Position numbers and translations under genes: made by a program. The notes beneath the pieces were generated by a model, which was not told where the DNA came from, searched no databases, and saw nothing but the letters and a program-made list of their open reading frames with translations. From an uncultured Devosia sp. (GTDB lineage: Bacteria; Pseudomonadota; Alphaproteobacteria; Rhizobiales; Devosiaceae), in the NCBI RefSeq assembly GCF_913055165.1, contig NZ_CAJXJS010000002.1, positions 62,001 through 126,000 on the forward strand: DNA of 64,000 bases. The letters run 5' to 3'. How positions within the stretch are numbered: position 1 is the first letter of the stretch; each line of letters begins with the position of its first letter. Positions 30,538 through 41,256 of this stretch are shown here, piece after piece.

Positions 30538-31617
30538 TCAGCGAATCGGCGGCGCGTAGAGCAATCCGCCGTTGGCCCAAAGCGCATTTTGCCCACGCAG
30601 CATCGCCGCGCCGGTCTGCGGGCCAAAGTGCCGGTCGTAGAGCTCGGAATAGTTGCCGACCGCCCGAATGGCATCGGCCATGAAGGTTGGGCGAAGTCCA
30701 AGGGCCGCCCCATAATCTCCCTCAACGCCAAGAATTCGCCGCACCGCCGGTGTCCTGGCGGCGGACAGCGAGTCGATATTGAGGCTGGTCACGCCGACTT
30801 CTTCTGCCTCGATGAGCGCAAAGAGCATCCAGCGGACGATCTGAAACCATTGATCGTCCTGCCCGCGCACGACTGGCCCCAGGGCCTCCTTGGAGATTCG
30901 CTCGGGCAGAACCCGGTGTTGTGCCGGATCCGCCAGTTCCCGCCGTATCGCCTGCAATTGCCGGCCGGACGCCGATATGACCTGACACAAACCACTGCGA
31001 TAGGCCGTGGCGAGATCGGCCACGTCCTCATAAGCCACGGCGCGATAGCTGGTCTGATTGAGGAAGAAGAACTCGTCGAGAGCCTCGATCTCACCGTAGC
31101 TATCAGCCACGCAGATACTGACATCGTCCAGTTCATATGCTGAAACGACACCCATCGACTGGGGCACAAGAAAAGCCTGGCCATCATAGAAGGCGGGGGC
31201 GACGTAGCGCGCGCCATAGCGAATGTCGCGCCCCATAGTCCAGGCGCCATTGCGCATGAACACATCGACGGCGCCGGTTTCCAAAGGCGCAAACCTCGCT
31301 TCGCCACGATAGGATCGGAACTCGATCAGGTCGGGATTACCGAAAATAGCCGCCGCCAGGGCGCGGCAAAGGTCCACATCGAAACCCGACCAGCGACCAT
31401 CAATATCCTGCTGGGAAAAGCCCGCAAGTGGGTTGCTGGAGCCGCAAATGAGGAAGCCGCGTTCGCGCACTGCGTCCAGCGTCTGGGCGCCAGCGGGTGC
31501 CACCGCCACCGCATTTGCCATGGCGACCAGGATCAGCAATGGCTTTAAGAGTCTGAGCAACAGGCACTGCCTTCCATTCTCCAGCCCGCATATTGGACGG
31601 CATGAAAAAGGGGTCAA
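30538..31617 (-). CDS. Amino-acid ABC substrate-binding protein, divergent AapJ paralogue
   Basis: Aligns by eye along its length with AapJ at 35330..36346 (LICGSSNPLAGFSQQDIDGRWSGFDVDLCRALAAAIF; LGVEGDYGAALGL); N-terminal hydrophobic signal; start uncertain. Confidence 0.88.
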   Translation of the reverse strand: MTPFSCRPICGLENGRQCLLLRLLKPLLILVAMANAVAVAPAGAQTLDAVRERGFLICGSSNPLAGFSQQDIDGRWSGFDVDLCRALAAAIFGNPDLIEFRSYRGEARFAPLETGAVDVFMRNGAWTMGRDIRYGARYVAPAFYDGQAFLVPQSMGVVSAYELDDVSICVADSYGEIEALDEFFFLNQTSYRAVAYEDVADLATAYRSGLCQVISASGRQLQAIRRELADPAQHRVLPERISKEALGPVVRGQDDQWFQIVRWMLFALIEAEEVGVTSLNIDSLSAARTPAVRRILGVEGDYGAALGLRPTFMADAIRAVGNYSELYDRHFGPQTGAAMLRGQNALWANGGLLYAPPIR

Positions 31618-31662
31618 GCCGCCGCACGGCCCGACCCCCAGCTTATGTGATCCAGGCCGGTC

Positions 31663-32466
31663 CTAGTGCAGGATCTGGCTCAGGAAGAGCTTGGTGCGCT
31701 CGTGCTGTGGATTGGAGAAGAATGTCTCCGGATCGTTCTGCTCGATGATCTGTCCCTGATCCATGAAAATGACCCGATTGGCGACCTGACGGGCAAAGCC
31801 CATCTCGTGGGTCACGCAGAGCATGGTCATGCCTTCTTCTGCCAGGCTGATCATGACCTCGAGCACTTCCTTGACCATTTCGGGGTCGAGGGCCGAAGTT
31901 GGCTCGTCAAATAGCATGATCTTGGGCTGCATGCAGAGCGAGCGGGCAATGGCCACACGCTGCTGCTGGCCACCCGAGAGCTGGCCGGGAAATTTGTTGG
32001 CCTGCTCGGGGATCTTGACCCGCTCCAGATAGTGCATGGCGGTAGCTTCCGCCTCTGCCTGCGGAATGCCGCGCACCCAGATGGGCGCCAGGGTCAAGTT
32101 CTGCAGGATTGTCAGATGCGGGAACAGGTTGAAGTGCTGGAACACCATGCCAACCTCGCGACGCACCTCATCGATGCGCTTGAGGTCTGCGGTCAATTCC
32201 ACGCCATTGACGATGATCTGGCCTTGCTGGTGCTCTTCGAGGCGGTTCATGCAGCGGATCAGGGTCGACTTGCCGGACCCCGAAGGGCCGGCAATGACGA
32301 TACGCTCGCCCCGCATGACTTTCAGATCGATGTCGCGCAGCACATGGAAGTCGCCATACCATTTGTGCATGCCGACGACGTCGATTGCCACTTCGGTGTC
32401 GGACACCTTCATCTGGCTGGTGTTGACGGTGCGCTCTTCGGCGCTGTGTGAGGACATGTCGCTCAT
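31663..32466 (-). CDS. aapP: General L-amino acid ABC transporter ATP-binding protein
   Basis: [78 protein letters not shown]. Confidence 0.95.
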   Translation of the reverse strand: MSDMSSHSAEERTVNTSQMKVSDTEVAIDVVGMHKWYGDFHVLRDIDLKVMRGERIVIAGPSGSGKSTLIRCMNRLEEHQQGQIIVNGVELTADLKRIDEVRREVGMVFQHFNLFPHLTILQNLTLAPIWVRGIPQAEAEATAMHYLERVKIPEQANKFPGQLSGGQQQRVAIARSLCMQPKIMLFDEPTSALDPEMVKEVLEVMISLAEEGMTMLCVTHEMGFARQVANRVIFMDQGQIIEQNDPETFFSNPQHERTKLFLSQILH

Positions 32467-32471
32467 TGACG

Positions 32472-33608
32472 TTACCCTTTGTGCCCGGTGTCCAGTCGCC
32501 GCTCCATCCAGATGGAGTAACGGGACATGGCGAAACAGAAAACCCAGAAGACCATGCCGGCGAACAGATAGCCGGTAATCGCCTGGGTTGGAGATGACCA
32601 CTCGATGTCAGAACTTGCCGCTTGAACAGTGTTCAGCAGGTCGAAGATGCCGACGATGGAGACCAGCGACGTATCCTTGAACAAGGCGATGAAGCTGTTC
32701 ACGATGCCCGGAATGACGTGCTTTAGCGCCTGCGGCAGGATGATGAACCACATGGACTTCCAGTAGCTCAAACCCAACGACGAGGCGGCCTCATATTGGC
32801 CACGGGGCAATGCCTGCAGACCGCCGCGGACCACTTCGGCCAGATAGGCTGACGAGAAGAGCGTCACACCAACCAGGGCCCGGAGCAGTTTGTCGACCGT
32901 GGTCCCCTGCGGCATGAACAGCGGCAGCATGACCGAGGCCATGAACAGGACGGTGATCAACGGCACGGCGCGCCAGAGCTCAATGAACATGACGCAGAGC
33001 GTCTTGATGATCGGTAATTTGGACTGCCGCCCCAAGGCCAACAGAATACCGATCGGAATCGAGCAGATGATGCCCACCAGCGAGATGATCAGGGTCACCA
33101 GGAGGCCGCCCCACTGCTCTGTCGGCACCGGGCGCATGCCCAAGACCCCACCATTGAGCAGGTAGAAGCAGATGACCGGGTAGACCACGAAGAACAGGAT
33201 CGCGTTGGTGCGCTTGAACGGGACCCGCGGGATCAGCAGTGGAACAATCAGCAGAGCGCCCAGTGCGAACACCAGATTTGGCCGCCAATATTCTTCAGCG
33301 GGGTAGAAGCCGTAGATGAAGAAACTCATGCGGGCCGAGATATAGGCCCAACATGCACCGGCAGTTTCCAGCCGGCATTCCTCCACGATTCCGCCAGGCG
33401 GTACCGCGTCTCCCCCAAGGAAGTTGGGGGCGACAAAGCCGTATATGGGCGGGATGGCCCAGATCAACAGCACAATTGCCAGGATAGTCATGAGACTGTC
33501 GCTGGGTGTCGCAAACAGGTTCCGGCGGGCCCAGGCTATGGGTCCGGCCGTATTCACCGGCGCTGGGCGCGGCTCGACCATGTGATCGCGGACATAGGAG
33601 AATGACAT
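32472..33608 (-). CDS. aapM: General L-amino acid ABC transporter permease AapM
   Basis: [29 protein letters not shown]; between aapQ and aapP. Confidence 0.93.
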   Translation of the reverse strand: MSFSYVRDHMVEPRPAPVNTAGPIAWARRNLFATPSDSLMTILAIVLLIWAIPPIYGFVAPNFLGGDAVPPGGIVEECRLETAGACWAYISARMSFFIYGFYPAEEYWRPNLVFALGALLIVPLLIPRVPFKRTNAILFFVVYPVICFYLLNGGVLGMRPVPTEQWGGLLVTLIISLVGIICSIPIGILLALGRQSKLPIIKTLCVMFIELWRAVPLITVLFMASVMLPLFMPQGTTVDKLLRALVGVTLFSSAYLAEVVRGGLQALPRGQYEAASSLGLSYWKSMWFIILPQALKHVIPGIVNSFIALFKDTSLVSIVGIFDLLNTVQAASSDIEWSSPTQAITGYLFAGMVFWVFCFAMSRYSIWMERRLDTGHKG

Positions 33609-33618
33609 GCTGGACCTC

Positions 33619-35154
33619 CTACCGTTCGACCAGCGCGACACGCGCATTGTACCAGTTCATGAACGCCGACGTCGTCAAGGACAGCGTGAGATAGACCAGC
33701 ATGGTAATTGCAATCACCTCGATAGCCTTACCCGTCTGATTGAGCGTGGTGCCCATGAACACATTGACCAATTCGGGGTAGCCGATGGCTGCACCCAGTG
33801 ATGAGTTCTTGGTCAGATTGAGATATTGGCTGGTCAGGGGCGGGATGATCACCCGCATGGCCTGCGGCACCACGACCAGCCGAAGCCGGTCACCTTCCCG
33901 CAGTCCCAGCGACGAGGCAGCTTCGGTCTGCCCCTTGCTGACGGCCTGAATACCGCTTCGCACGTTTTCGGCAATGAAGGCGGCCGTGTAGATGGTCAAA
34001 CCGACAACCAGGGCCACCATTTCCGGCACGAGCTGCAGCCCGCCGGCAAAGTTGAAGCGTTCAAGGACTGGGATTTCGAAGGCCAGGCTTGCCCCGGTCA
34101 ACCAGTAGACGAGCGCCGGGATGGCAACGACGATCAGGATGGGCAAGGCCAGAGGGAACTTGCCTTCTGTAGCGGCCGGGCGCCGATCCGAGGTCAGCAT
34201 GGTCCAGGCCACGCCCAGAGCGATCAGGGCCGCCCCCAGGACGATAACACCGCGAGGGAGCCAGCCAAACATGCCTGACAACAGGAAGTCGGCCACGGCC
34301 CAACCAATCGCCGTTCCGATGAAAACCCGGCCATAGAAGCCATATTTTGTCAGAGACAGGCCGGCCAGGACGAGCGCCCCGATCAAGGGCAGGAACGACA
34401 CCGCGGACACCGCAGGAACGACTGATCCCAGCATGCTGATGGCCAGATAGCCGACCAGGAAGGCGACGATCGCCCCGGCAAAGCGGGAACCCTGCGCAAC
34501 GGAAACCGGGTAATGCCCCGTGCGCGTACGGACACGGGTCGCCCAGACCACAAGCGCTATTGCCCCGACCAGGGCAGCGGCCGCAGCCACTACGACCCAG
34601 AAGATTTCCGCATCGGGCAGCGGACGCGGGACGATGATGCCGCGCTGGTTGACGAAGATGCTCAGCGGCAATTCGAACGACTGGCGCACCGCAGGCATGG
34701 CCTTGAGAACGGCGAAGTACCAGAAAAAGAGCTGCAGCAGGAGTGGGATGTTGCGGATCACCTCAACATAAACCGTCGCGAACCGGGCAATCAGCCAGTT
34801 CGAGGACAGACGCGCGACACCCAGCACGAAGCCCAGCATGGTCGCAAAGACAATGCCAATGACGGCAACAAGCAAGGTATTGAGGAGCCCGACAACAAAG
34901 GCCTGCCAATAATAGGAAGACCGATCGAAGGGAATGAGAGTGAAGCTGATACCGAAACCGGATGTCTCGAACAGGAAGCCGAAGCCAGTCGACTTGTTCT
35001 GCGCCGCGAGATTCTGGGCTGTATTGAAGATGATCCACGCCAAGAAGGCGACGACGAGGCCGGCGACCACTATCTGGTAAATAATGCCTCGAATTACCGG
35101 ATCATTGTAGAAGGCTGTTCGCGGTGGTGCCGCGAGATTATCCTGGACGGCCAT
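33619..35154 (-). CDS. aapQ: General L-amino acid ABC transporter permease AapQ (enlarged)
   Basis: [61 protein letters not shown]; 511 aa. Confidence 0.93.
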   Translation of the reverse strand: MAVQDNLAAPPRTAFYNDPVIRGIIYQIVVAGLVVAFLAWIIFNTAQNLAAQNKSTGFGFLFETSGFGISFTLIPFDRSSYYWQAFVVGLLNTLLVAVIGIVFATMLGFVLGVARLSSNWLIARFATVYVEVIRNIPLLLQLFFWYFAVLKAMPAVRQSFELPLSIFVNQRGIIVPRPLPDAEIFWVVVAAAAALVGAIALVVWATRVRTRTGHYPVSVAQGSRFAGAIVAFLVGYLAISMLGSVVPAVSAVSFLPLIGALVLAGLSLTKYGFYGRVFIGTAIGWAVADFLLSGMFGWLPRGVIVLGAALIALGVAWTMLTSDRRPAATEGKFPLALPILIVVAIPALVYWLTGASLAFEIPVLERFNFAGGLQLVPEMVALVVGLTIYTAAFIAENVRSGIQAVSKGQTEAASSLGLREGDRLRLVVVPQAMRVIIPPLTSQYLNLTKNSSLGAAIGYPELVNVFMGTTLNQTGKAIEVIAITMLVYLTLSLTTSAFMNWYNARVALVER

Positions 35155-35291
35155 GTGGCGGATGTCCCCCTAGCAGAGGGCAGTGCGGCTCCGACTGGAC
35201 CATTTCAGGGATGACTCAATTTAGCCCGATCGCCCCAGCGACCGGGTTATCCCCATACGAAATGCCAACCGTCGCACCTGCCCACGACGAA

Positions 35292-35315
35292 CTGGCGCCC
35301 CCGAGGGGGCGCCAG
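35292..35315 (-). terminator. Strong stem-loop just downstream of aapJ
   Basis: CTGGCGCCCCC-ga-GGGGGCGCCAG, 11-bp stem, between aapJ stop and aapQ; no U-tract. Confidence 0.7.
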
Positions 35316-35329
35316 AACTGGATTTCGCC

Positions 35330-36346
35330 TTAGCGGATGGGCATCGCGTACTGCAGACCGCCATCGGTCCACAGTGCGTTCAAGCCACGCTCCAGGCCAA
35401 TGTCAGTTTCCGGACCGACATGCTTGGCATAGGACTCGCCGTAGTTACCCACATGCTTGATGATCCGGTAGGCCCAGTCGGCGGTCAGGCCGATCGGGGT
35501 GCCGAAATCACCTTCCACGCCGAGCAGACGCTTGACGGAAGGATTGTCCGAGCCGAGCATTTCATCAACGTTCTCGGAGGTCACGCCCAGCTCTTCAGCT
35601 TCGAGCAGCGCGTAATAAGTCCAGCGGTTGATGTAGAACCACTGATCGTCGCCCTGACGGACGGACGGGCCAAGCGGCTCCTTGGAGATGATTTCGGGCA
35701 GGATCGCGTAATCATCGGGGTTGCCGAACTTGGAACGCTCAGCGGCCAGTGCCGAGGAGTCCGTGGTGTAGACGTCGCAACGACCATCTTCAAAGGCCTT
35801 CACAACTTCGTCCTGGTCGGTGAACACGACCGGCGAGTATTCCATGCCATGGGTTTCGAAGTAGTCGGCAGCATTCAGCTCGGTAGTGGTGCCGGACTCG
35901 ATGCAGATGGCAGCGCCGGACAGGTCCAGAGCCGAGGTGATGCCATCGGCCTTGCGGACCATGAAGCCCTGACCGTCGTAGTACATGACGCCGGCAAAGA
36001 CGATGCCGAGGTCGGTATCGCGGCTCATGGTCCAGGTAGTGGTACGCGACAGGATGTCGATTTCACCGGCAGACAGAGCAGCGAAACGCTCCTGAGAGGT
36101 GAGCGGGGTGTAGCGAACGGCATCCGGATCATCAAAGATGGCGGCCGCGACGGAACGGCAGAAGTCAACTTCCAGGCCGGTCCAGTTGTTGTTGGCATCG
36201 GGGGCCGAGAAGCCTGGCACACCACCAGTGACACCGCACTGGATGTAGCCCTTGGCCTTCACGTCATCGAGGGTAGCAGCGTTGACAGCTGTCGCGCCGA
36301 GACCCAGCGAAGCCGCGATTGCGATCGATACGAGCGCTTTTTGCAT
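35330..36346 (-). CDS. aapJ: General L-amino acid ABC transporter substrate-binding protein AapJ
   Basis: Signal peptide; TLDDVKAKGYIQCGVTGGVPGFSAPDANNNWTGLEVDFCRSVAAAIF; upstream of aapQMP. Confidence 0.95.
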   Translation of the reverse strand: MQKALVSIAIAASLGLGATAVNAATLDDVKAKGYIQCGVTGGVPGFSAPDANNNWTGLEVDFCRSVAAAIFDDPDAVRYTPLTSQERFAALSAGEIDILSRTTTWTMSRDTDLGIVFAGVMYYDGQGFMVRKADGITSALDLSGAAICIESGTTTELNAADYFETHGMEYSPVVFTDQDEVVKAFEDGRCDVYTTDSSALAAERSKFGNPDDYAILPEIISKEPLGPSVRQGDDQWFYINRWTYYALLEAEELGVTSENVDEMLGSDNPSVKRLLGVEGDFGTPIGLTADWAYRIIKHVGNYGESYAKHVGPETDIGLERGLNALWTDGGLQYAMPIR

Positions 36347-36564
36347 TTGTATTTTTGCCTTTTGTTTCCTGACCCTGTGTGTTCGGAGCCGACCTTTTCC
36401 CGCGGCTCCGACAGCACCACCGCTTTGTGCGCGGTTTGGATGCTGCTAAGCATGCAACCTTCTTATGTCCCCAACGTCAAGGGTCGATGGCGGGTTGAGA
36501 CAATATCTCTGTCTCTTTTTTAGCCAGACGCGCGACGTGATCCGTTTTTGAGCAACATTGAATC

Positions 36565-37752
36565 ATGCCTGAAAATCCACCTGAGTCAGGACGCTCCCAC
36601 TCGATAGAGACTGCGCTTACCCATGCTGGACGGAATCCCGACAATCAGTTCGGCTTCGTCAATACGCCGGTCTATCGCGGTTCTACAGTCCTGTTCAAAA
36701 CCCTCGCCGACCTGGACGCACAGTCCCAAGCTTATCTCTATGGACGCGCTGGCAATCCAACGACCGAATCGGTGGAGAGCGTGGTCAGCGAGCTCGAAGG
36801 GGCATATCGAACCAAATTGGTGCCTTCGGGCCTTGCAGCTATCACAATTGCCCTGATGTCGTGCCTCAAGGCCGGGGACGATGTGCTGATTACGGACAGC
36901 GCTTATGAACCCGGACGCAAGTTCGCGGACGGCTTTCTTGAGCGCATGGGCGTCAGCGTGAGATTCTATGACCCCCGCATCGGCGCCGGATTGTCCGACC
37001 TTTTGCAACGGAATACGCGTGCTGTACTGGCGGAGAGTCCCGGTTCGCTCACCTTTGAAATTCAAGACATCCCGGCCCTGGCCGCTGCCGCGCATGCTGG
37101 CGGCGCCCGCCTGATCGTGGACAATAGCTGGGCCAGTCCCCTCTACCACCGCCCGCTGGCCCTAGGCGCCGACATCGTGGTGCACGCAGCCACAAAAATG
37201 TTCGTGGGCCATTCCGACGCCTTTGCTGGCACCATCTCGGCGACCCGGGAGGCCTGGGACGATATCGAGCGGTTGCGGACCCTTTTGGGGTTCTTCACGT
37301 CCGGCGACGAGGCATTCCTGGTGGCAAGGGGGCTCCGGACCCTGGCGATCCGGATGAAAGAGCACCAAGAGCGCGCCATGGAAATCGCGCAATGGCTGGA
37401 GGCGCAGGACGAGGTGGCGCATGTGCTGCACCCTGCCCTGCCCAGCCACCCCGACCATGACTTGTGGAAGCGCGACTTTACGGGCGCAGGAAGCCTGTTC
37501 GCCTTTGTGCTCAAGCCCGCTCCACGCTCTGCGGTCGCGGCCTTTGTCGATCACATGCAGATTTTCAGCATGGGCTATTCCTGGGGAGGCTATGAGAGCC
37601 TGTGCCTGCCGGTCACAATAACCAAGGCACGCACCGTGGTGCCATGGAATGAGCCGGGCAACCTCTTCAGGGTGCATATTGGCCTTGAAGGCGTGGAAGA
37701 CCTCAAGGCGGATCTGCGTGCCGCGCTTGAGCGTTATGCCCGTGCGCGCTGA
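36565..37752 (+). CDS. metC: Cystathionine beta-lyase
   Basis: YGRAGNPTTESVESVVSELEGA; VVHAATKMFVGHSDAFAG (PLP lysine). Confidence 0.92.
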   Translation: MPENPPESGRSHSIETALTHAGRNPDNQFGFVNTPVYRGSTVLFKTLADLDAQSQAYLYGRAGNPTTESVESVVSELEGAYRTKLVPSGLAAITIALMSCLKAGDDVLITDSAYEPGRKFADGFLERMGVSVRFYDPRIGAGLSDLLQRNTRAVLAESPGSLTFEIQDIPALAAAAHAGGARLIVDNSWASPLYHRPLALGADIVVHAATKMFVGHSDAFAGTISATREAWDDIERLRTLLGFFTSGDEAFLVARGLRTLAIRMKEHQERAMEIAQWLEAQDEVAHVLHPALPSHPDHDLWKRDFTGAGSLFAFVLKPAPRSAVAAFVDHMQIFSMGYSWGGYESLCLPVTITKARTVVPWNEPGNLFRVHIGLEGVEDLKADLRAALERYARAR

Positions 37753-38486
37753 ATGACACGGCGCCAGGCCCTGCGCATATTGGGCGCCCCCCTGAAACGA
37801 ACCGACCCGTCCCGACGATAGGCAAAGAGCCAGCGGCGGGAGGCGTAGAAGTTGCGAACCGCATAGGCGCCGATGGTGCCGATGGCGAAACCGGCGACCA
37901 CGTCGGTGGGATAGTGCATCCCAATGACGATTCTCGAGATTCCAGTCGCCAGGCTCACCAGAAGGATCAGCCGGAAAAAACGCGGCGCCATGAAGCCGAT
38001 GACAAAGGCCAGCGCCATGGCGGTCGTGGCGTGGCCCGAAGGAAAGCTCTGAAAAGTCCAGTCGTTCAGGAGCTGCTGGAAGGAAAAGGCGCCGCTCTCG
38101 TCAAACTGGCTCGGACGGCCGCGGCCAAAGAATCGCTTGAGCAGGTTGGTCAGGAGGCCCGGCGCGCCGACGCCGAGGAAAATGAAGCTGAACACCAGTG
38201 TCATTTCCCAGCTGACGCGCCGGTAGAAACCCGGCCTGAGGAGCCTTACAGCGGCCAGCGAGACCAGAAAGACGACAAGACTGGGCAGGAGCACCCAATC
38301 GGACAGTCCGAAATCGGTGATGAAGGCGAAGGGCTGGCGCCAGACGTCTGGCCAGGCCTGCACCGACTGGGACACCCATACATCGACAAAGACCAGCAGA
38401 AACAGGACCAGAATCAGCCACGCCAGATAGTCCGGCCAGTTCTTGTGCGTGAGGCCAAGCGGCCATCTTTGGCTGAAATCAAACAT
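37734..38486 (-). CDS. PAP2-family phosphatase
   Basis: KRFFGRGRPSQF, FPSGHATTAMALAF, SRIVIGMHYPTDVVAGFAIG. Confidence 0.92.
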   Translation of the reverse strand: MFDFSQRWPLGLTHKNWPDYLAWLILVLFLLVFVDVWVSQSVQAWPDVWRQPFAFITDFGLSDWVLLPSLVVFLVSLAAVRLLRPGFYRRVSWEMTLVFSFIFLGVGAPGLLTNLLKRFFGRGRPSQFDESGAFSFQQLLNDWTFQSFPSGHATTAMALAFVIGFMAPRFFRLILLVSLATGISRIVIGMHYPTDVVAGFAIGTIGAYAVRNFYASRRWLFAYRRDGSVRFRGAPNMRRAWRRVIQRARA

Positions 38487-38588
38487 GCCCTTGTTTCGTA
38501 TCCTTGAACGACCGCGTCAATGCGCGGTGATATCGAATGGATGGACTTGCCCTATATCAGGGAACACGCTAACTGGAGGTTGCGATGT

Positions 38589-38665
38589 CGGAGTGTAGCT
38601 CAGCCTGGTAGAGCACCGGTTTTGGGAACCGGGGGTCCAAAGTTCGAATCTTTGTACTCCGACCA
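38589..38665 (+). tRNA. tRNA-Pro(TGG)
   Basis: CGGAGTG/TACTCCG acceptor, anticodon loop TTTGGGA, GTTCGAATC, encoded CCA. Confidence 0.95.
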
Positions 38666-38693
38666 TTCGCCCGCATCGTGTTGAGGACTTTGC

Positions 38694-38999
38694 ATGACCG
38701 CCCGCATATACCGACCCGCCCGCAATGCCATGCAATCCGGCAAGGGCAAGTCCAAGCAATGGGTTCTCGTGCATGAACCGGCGGTTCCCCGCAGCATAGA
38801 CCCTCTGATGGGCTATACCAGCAGCTCGGACATGAACCAGCAGGTGCGCCTGTCATTCGATACGCTTGAAGCGGCCGAGGCCTATGCGCAGCGCAATGGC
38901 ATCCCCTACTCGGTGCAGCCGGCTCATGAGCCAACTCCGAAGCGCGTCAGCTATCCGGACAATTTCCGGGCAGACCGCAAGACGCCCTGGACGCACTGA
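38694..38999 (+). CDS. NADH:ubiquinone oxidoreductase NDUFS4-family subunit (ETC complex I subunit)
   Basis: MTARIYRPARNAMQSGKGKSKQWVLVHEP...LSFDTLEAAEAYAQRNGIPYSV...YPDNFRADRKTPWTH. Confidence 0.88.
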   Translation: MTARIYRPARNAMQSGKGKSKQWVLVHEPAVPRSIDPLMGYTSSSDMNQQVRLSFDTLEAAEAYAQRNGIPYSVQPAHEPTPKRVSYPDNFRADRKTPWTH

Positions 39000-39091
39000 T
39001 TCTACTAGCAGATTGATTCGGTTTTGCGCCGCAAGAGATTGCGGCGCTTTGCTTTTCGGCGGTAGCATTGGCAAAGCCCGTGAACACCGGA

Positions 39092-39961
39092 ATGGCCATG
39101 CTGATACGCTCAATTTTCACGCTTCCCTTCTGGTTGGCCGTGTCGACTGCCCCCATGGCGGCTCCGGCGCTGTGGCAGGTGAGTGACGAGGACAGCTCAG
39201 TCTGGCTGTTCGGCTCGGTACATTTGCTGCCCGCCGAAACGGAATGGCGCAGTCCGCTGTTCGACAAGGTGCTGTCCAAGGCCGTAAGGGTCTATTTTGA
39301 GACCGATGTGAGCATGGAGGCCCAGATGGCGGTGATGCCGCTATCGTACGAACTGGGTTTCAACCGGGATGGCACGCTGCTCAGCGAACTGATCGGCGAG
39401 GAACTGACCGAAAAGCTCCGGACAGCAGCAGGGCAATACGGCATTCCAATGCCGATGCTGCTGACAATGAAGCCCTGGATGGCGGCTACCACGCTTTCTA
39501 CCGGTCCGCTGCTTGACGCGGGCTACGAGGCGCCGCTTGGCGTAGAGGCCGTCTTATCAGCAGAACTGCCCGATGGGCATGCCGGCTTCCTCGAAACGCC
39601 TGAGGAACAGCTCCGCTTTCTTGCCAGTGGAAGCATGGAGGAGCAGGTCGCCATGCTTGAAGCCACGATTGATACCCTGCACGTCCTCCAGATCGACATA
39701 GACCGAATGGTCGACGTCTGGACGCGAGGTGAGCCCGAGTCTCTGGGCGAAATCTTTACGGAACAGATGGGGGGATACGACCACGGGATGGTCGAGCGAC
39801 TCATTGACGACCGCAATCGCAACTGGGTCGGGCAGATCGAGCAGATGCTGGAAGCTGACGAGGCCGCGCTGCTGGTCGTAGGTGCCGCGCATCTGGCCGG
39901 CAACGCCAGCGTGGTGCGATTGCTCGAGGCGCGTGGCTACGCCAGCAAGAGAGTGCAGTGA
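39092..39961 (+). CDS. TraB/GumN-family protein
   Basis: ALWQVSDEDSSVWLFGSVHLLP; RNRNWVGQIEQMLEADEAALLVVGAAHLAGNASVVRLLEARGY; start could be TTG 39068. Confidence 0.87.
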   Translation: MAMLIRSIFTLPFWLAVSTAPMAAPALWQVSDEDSSVWLFGSVHLLPAETEWRSPLFDKVLSKAVRVYFETDVSMEAQMAVMPLSYELGFNRDGTLLSELIGEELTEKLRTAAGQYGIPMPMLLTMKPWMAATTLSTGPLLDAGYEAPLGVEAVLSAELPDGHAGFLETPEEQLRFLASGSMEEQVAMLEATIDTLHVLQIDIDRMVDVWTRGEPESLGEIFTEQMGGYDHGMVERLIDDRNRNWVGQIEQMLEADEAALLVVGAAHLAGNASVVRLLEARGYASKRVQ

Positions 39962-39992
39962 GCCGGCTCTGCGCCGGCCCACCGCGCGTTCG

Positions 39993-41144
39993 CTAGACGT
40001 CGCTGAACCTGGTCCAGCGGCTGTCGTTCTGGCTGGACTTCACCGAGGCGGTTATGAACTGCATGCCTTCGATACCGTCAGCCATTGTCGGCAGAAGTTT
40101 TTCAAAGTCGGCACCGTCGCCACGAATGACCGAAGCAAACTGGCTGTAAAGCGTGGCGAAGGCTTCGAGGTAGCCCTCGGGATGGCCCGCCGGAATGCGC
40201 ACATTCATCGAGGCGGCCGGCGGCACCGAAATCGAGCCGCCGCGAGTGATCAGCTGACGCGGCTTGCCGAACTCGGTGAACCACATGTAGTTGGGGTTCT
40301 CCTGGCTCCATTCGAGGCCGCCCTTGTCGCCATAGACGCGCAGCTGGAGGCCGTTTTCCTTGCCTACCGCCACCTGGCTGGCCCAGAGCATGCCTTTGGC
40401 TCCGCCTTCGAAGCGCAACATGATGTGCACATTGTCGTCCAGCTGGCGACCTGGCACGAAGGCGGTCAGATCGGCCGCGACGGCTTCGGTCTTCAGGCCA
40501 GTCACGAAGCGCAGCAAGTTGTAGGCATGAGTGCCGATGTCGCCAATGGCGCCGCCTGCACCGGAGCGCGCAGGATCCGTGCGCCAAGCAGCCTGCTTGT
40601 TATCTTCATCCGCGGCCTCGGTCAGCCAGTCCTGGGCGTATTCGGCCTGCACGACGCGGATATTGCCCAAAGCACCGGAGGCGACCAACTCCCGTGCCTG
40701 ACGGATCAGCGGATAGCCGGTGTAGTTGTGGGTCAGCAGGAATTTGGCGCCCTTGGCCGGCTTAATGTCCAGCAGCTTGCGCGCGTCCTCAAGGGTGGAG
40801 GTGATCGGCTTGTCGCAAATAACGTGGATGCCGGCTTCGAGGAAGGCTTTGGTGGGTCCGAAGTGCATATGGTTGGGCGTGACAATGGACACGGCCTGGA
40901 TGCCATCGGGCCGCGCGGCTTCGGCCTTGGCCATTTCCTCATAGGAGGTGTAGACGCGATCTTCCGCCAGACCCAGGTTTTTGCCGGATTCCTTAGCGAC
41001 CTCAGGGCGGGACGAGAGAGCGCCCGCGACCAGTTCGAAGTCTCCGTCAATGCGCGATGCTATGCGATGAACGTAGCCGATAAAGGCCCCCGTACCGCCA
41101 CCAACCATGCCCAGGCGAATGGGCTTAGCGCCGTTTTCTGCCAT
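39993..41144 (-). CDS. Gfo/Idh/MocA-family oxidoreductase
   Basis: [19 protein letters not shown] (Rossmann); [34 protein letters not shown]. Confidence 0.92.
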   Translation of the reverse strand: MAENGAKPIRLGMVGGGTGAFIGYVHRIASRIDGDFELVAGALSSRPEVAKESGKNLGLAEDRVYTSYEEMAKAEAARPDGIQAVSIVTPNHMHFGPTKAFLEAGIHVICDKPITSTLEDARKLLDIKPAKGAKFLLTHNYTGYPLIRQARELVASGALGNIRVVQAEYAQDWLTEAADEDNKQAAWRTDPARSGAGGAIGDIGTHAYNLLRFVTGLKTEAVAADLTAFVPGRQLDDNVHIMLRFEGGAKGMLWASQVAVGKENGLQLRVYGDKGGLEWSQENPNYMWFTEFGKPRQLITRGGSISVPPAASMNVRIPAGHPEGYLEAFATLYSQFASVIRGDGADFEKLLPTMADGIEGMQFITASVKSSQNDSRWTRFSDV

Positions 41145-41211
41145 TTTGTCTCTCCCAATTCTGCATTCTTTCGCCGGTCGTCACCACCCGGATTGACCGA
41201 GTGGCCAGCAT

Positions 41212-41234
41212 ATTGCCCGGACCAGCCGGGCAAT
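41212..41234 (-). terminator. Intra-operon stem-loop
   Basis: ATTGCCCGG-accag-CCGGGCAAT, 9-bp stem between the isomerase-like gene and the Gfo/Idh/MocA gene. Confidence 0.6.
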
Positions 41235-41256
41235 GACGACCGAAGGGGCGTCCCGA

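Noticed and set aside
37734-37752. metC/PAP2 convergent 3' overlap
   Set aside because: Short tail-to-tail overlap is common in compact genomes and needs no special explanation.
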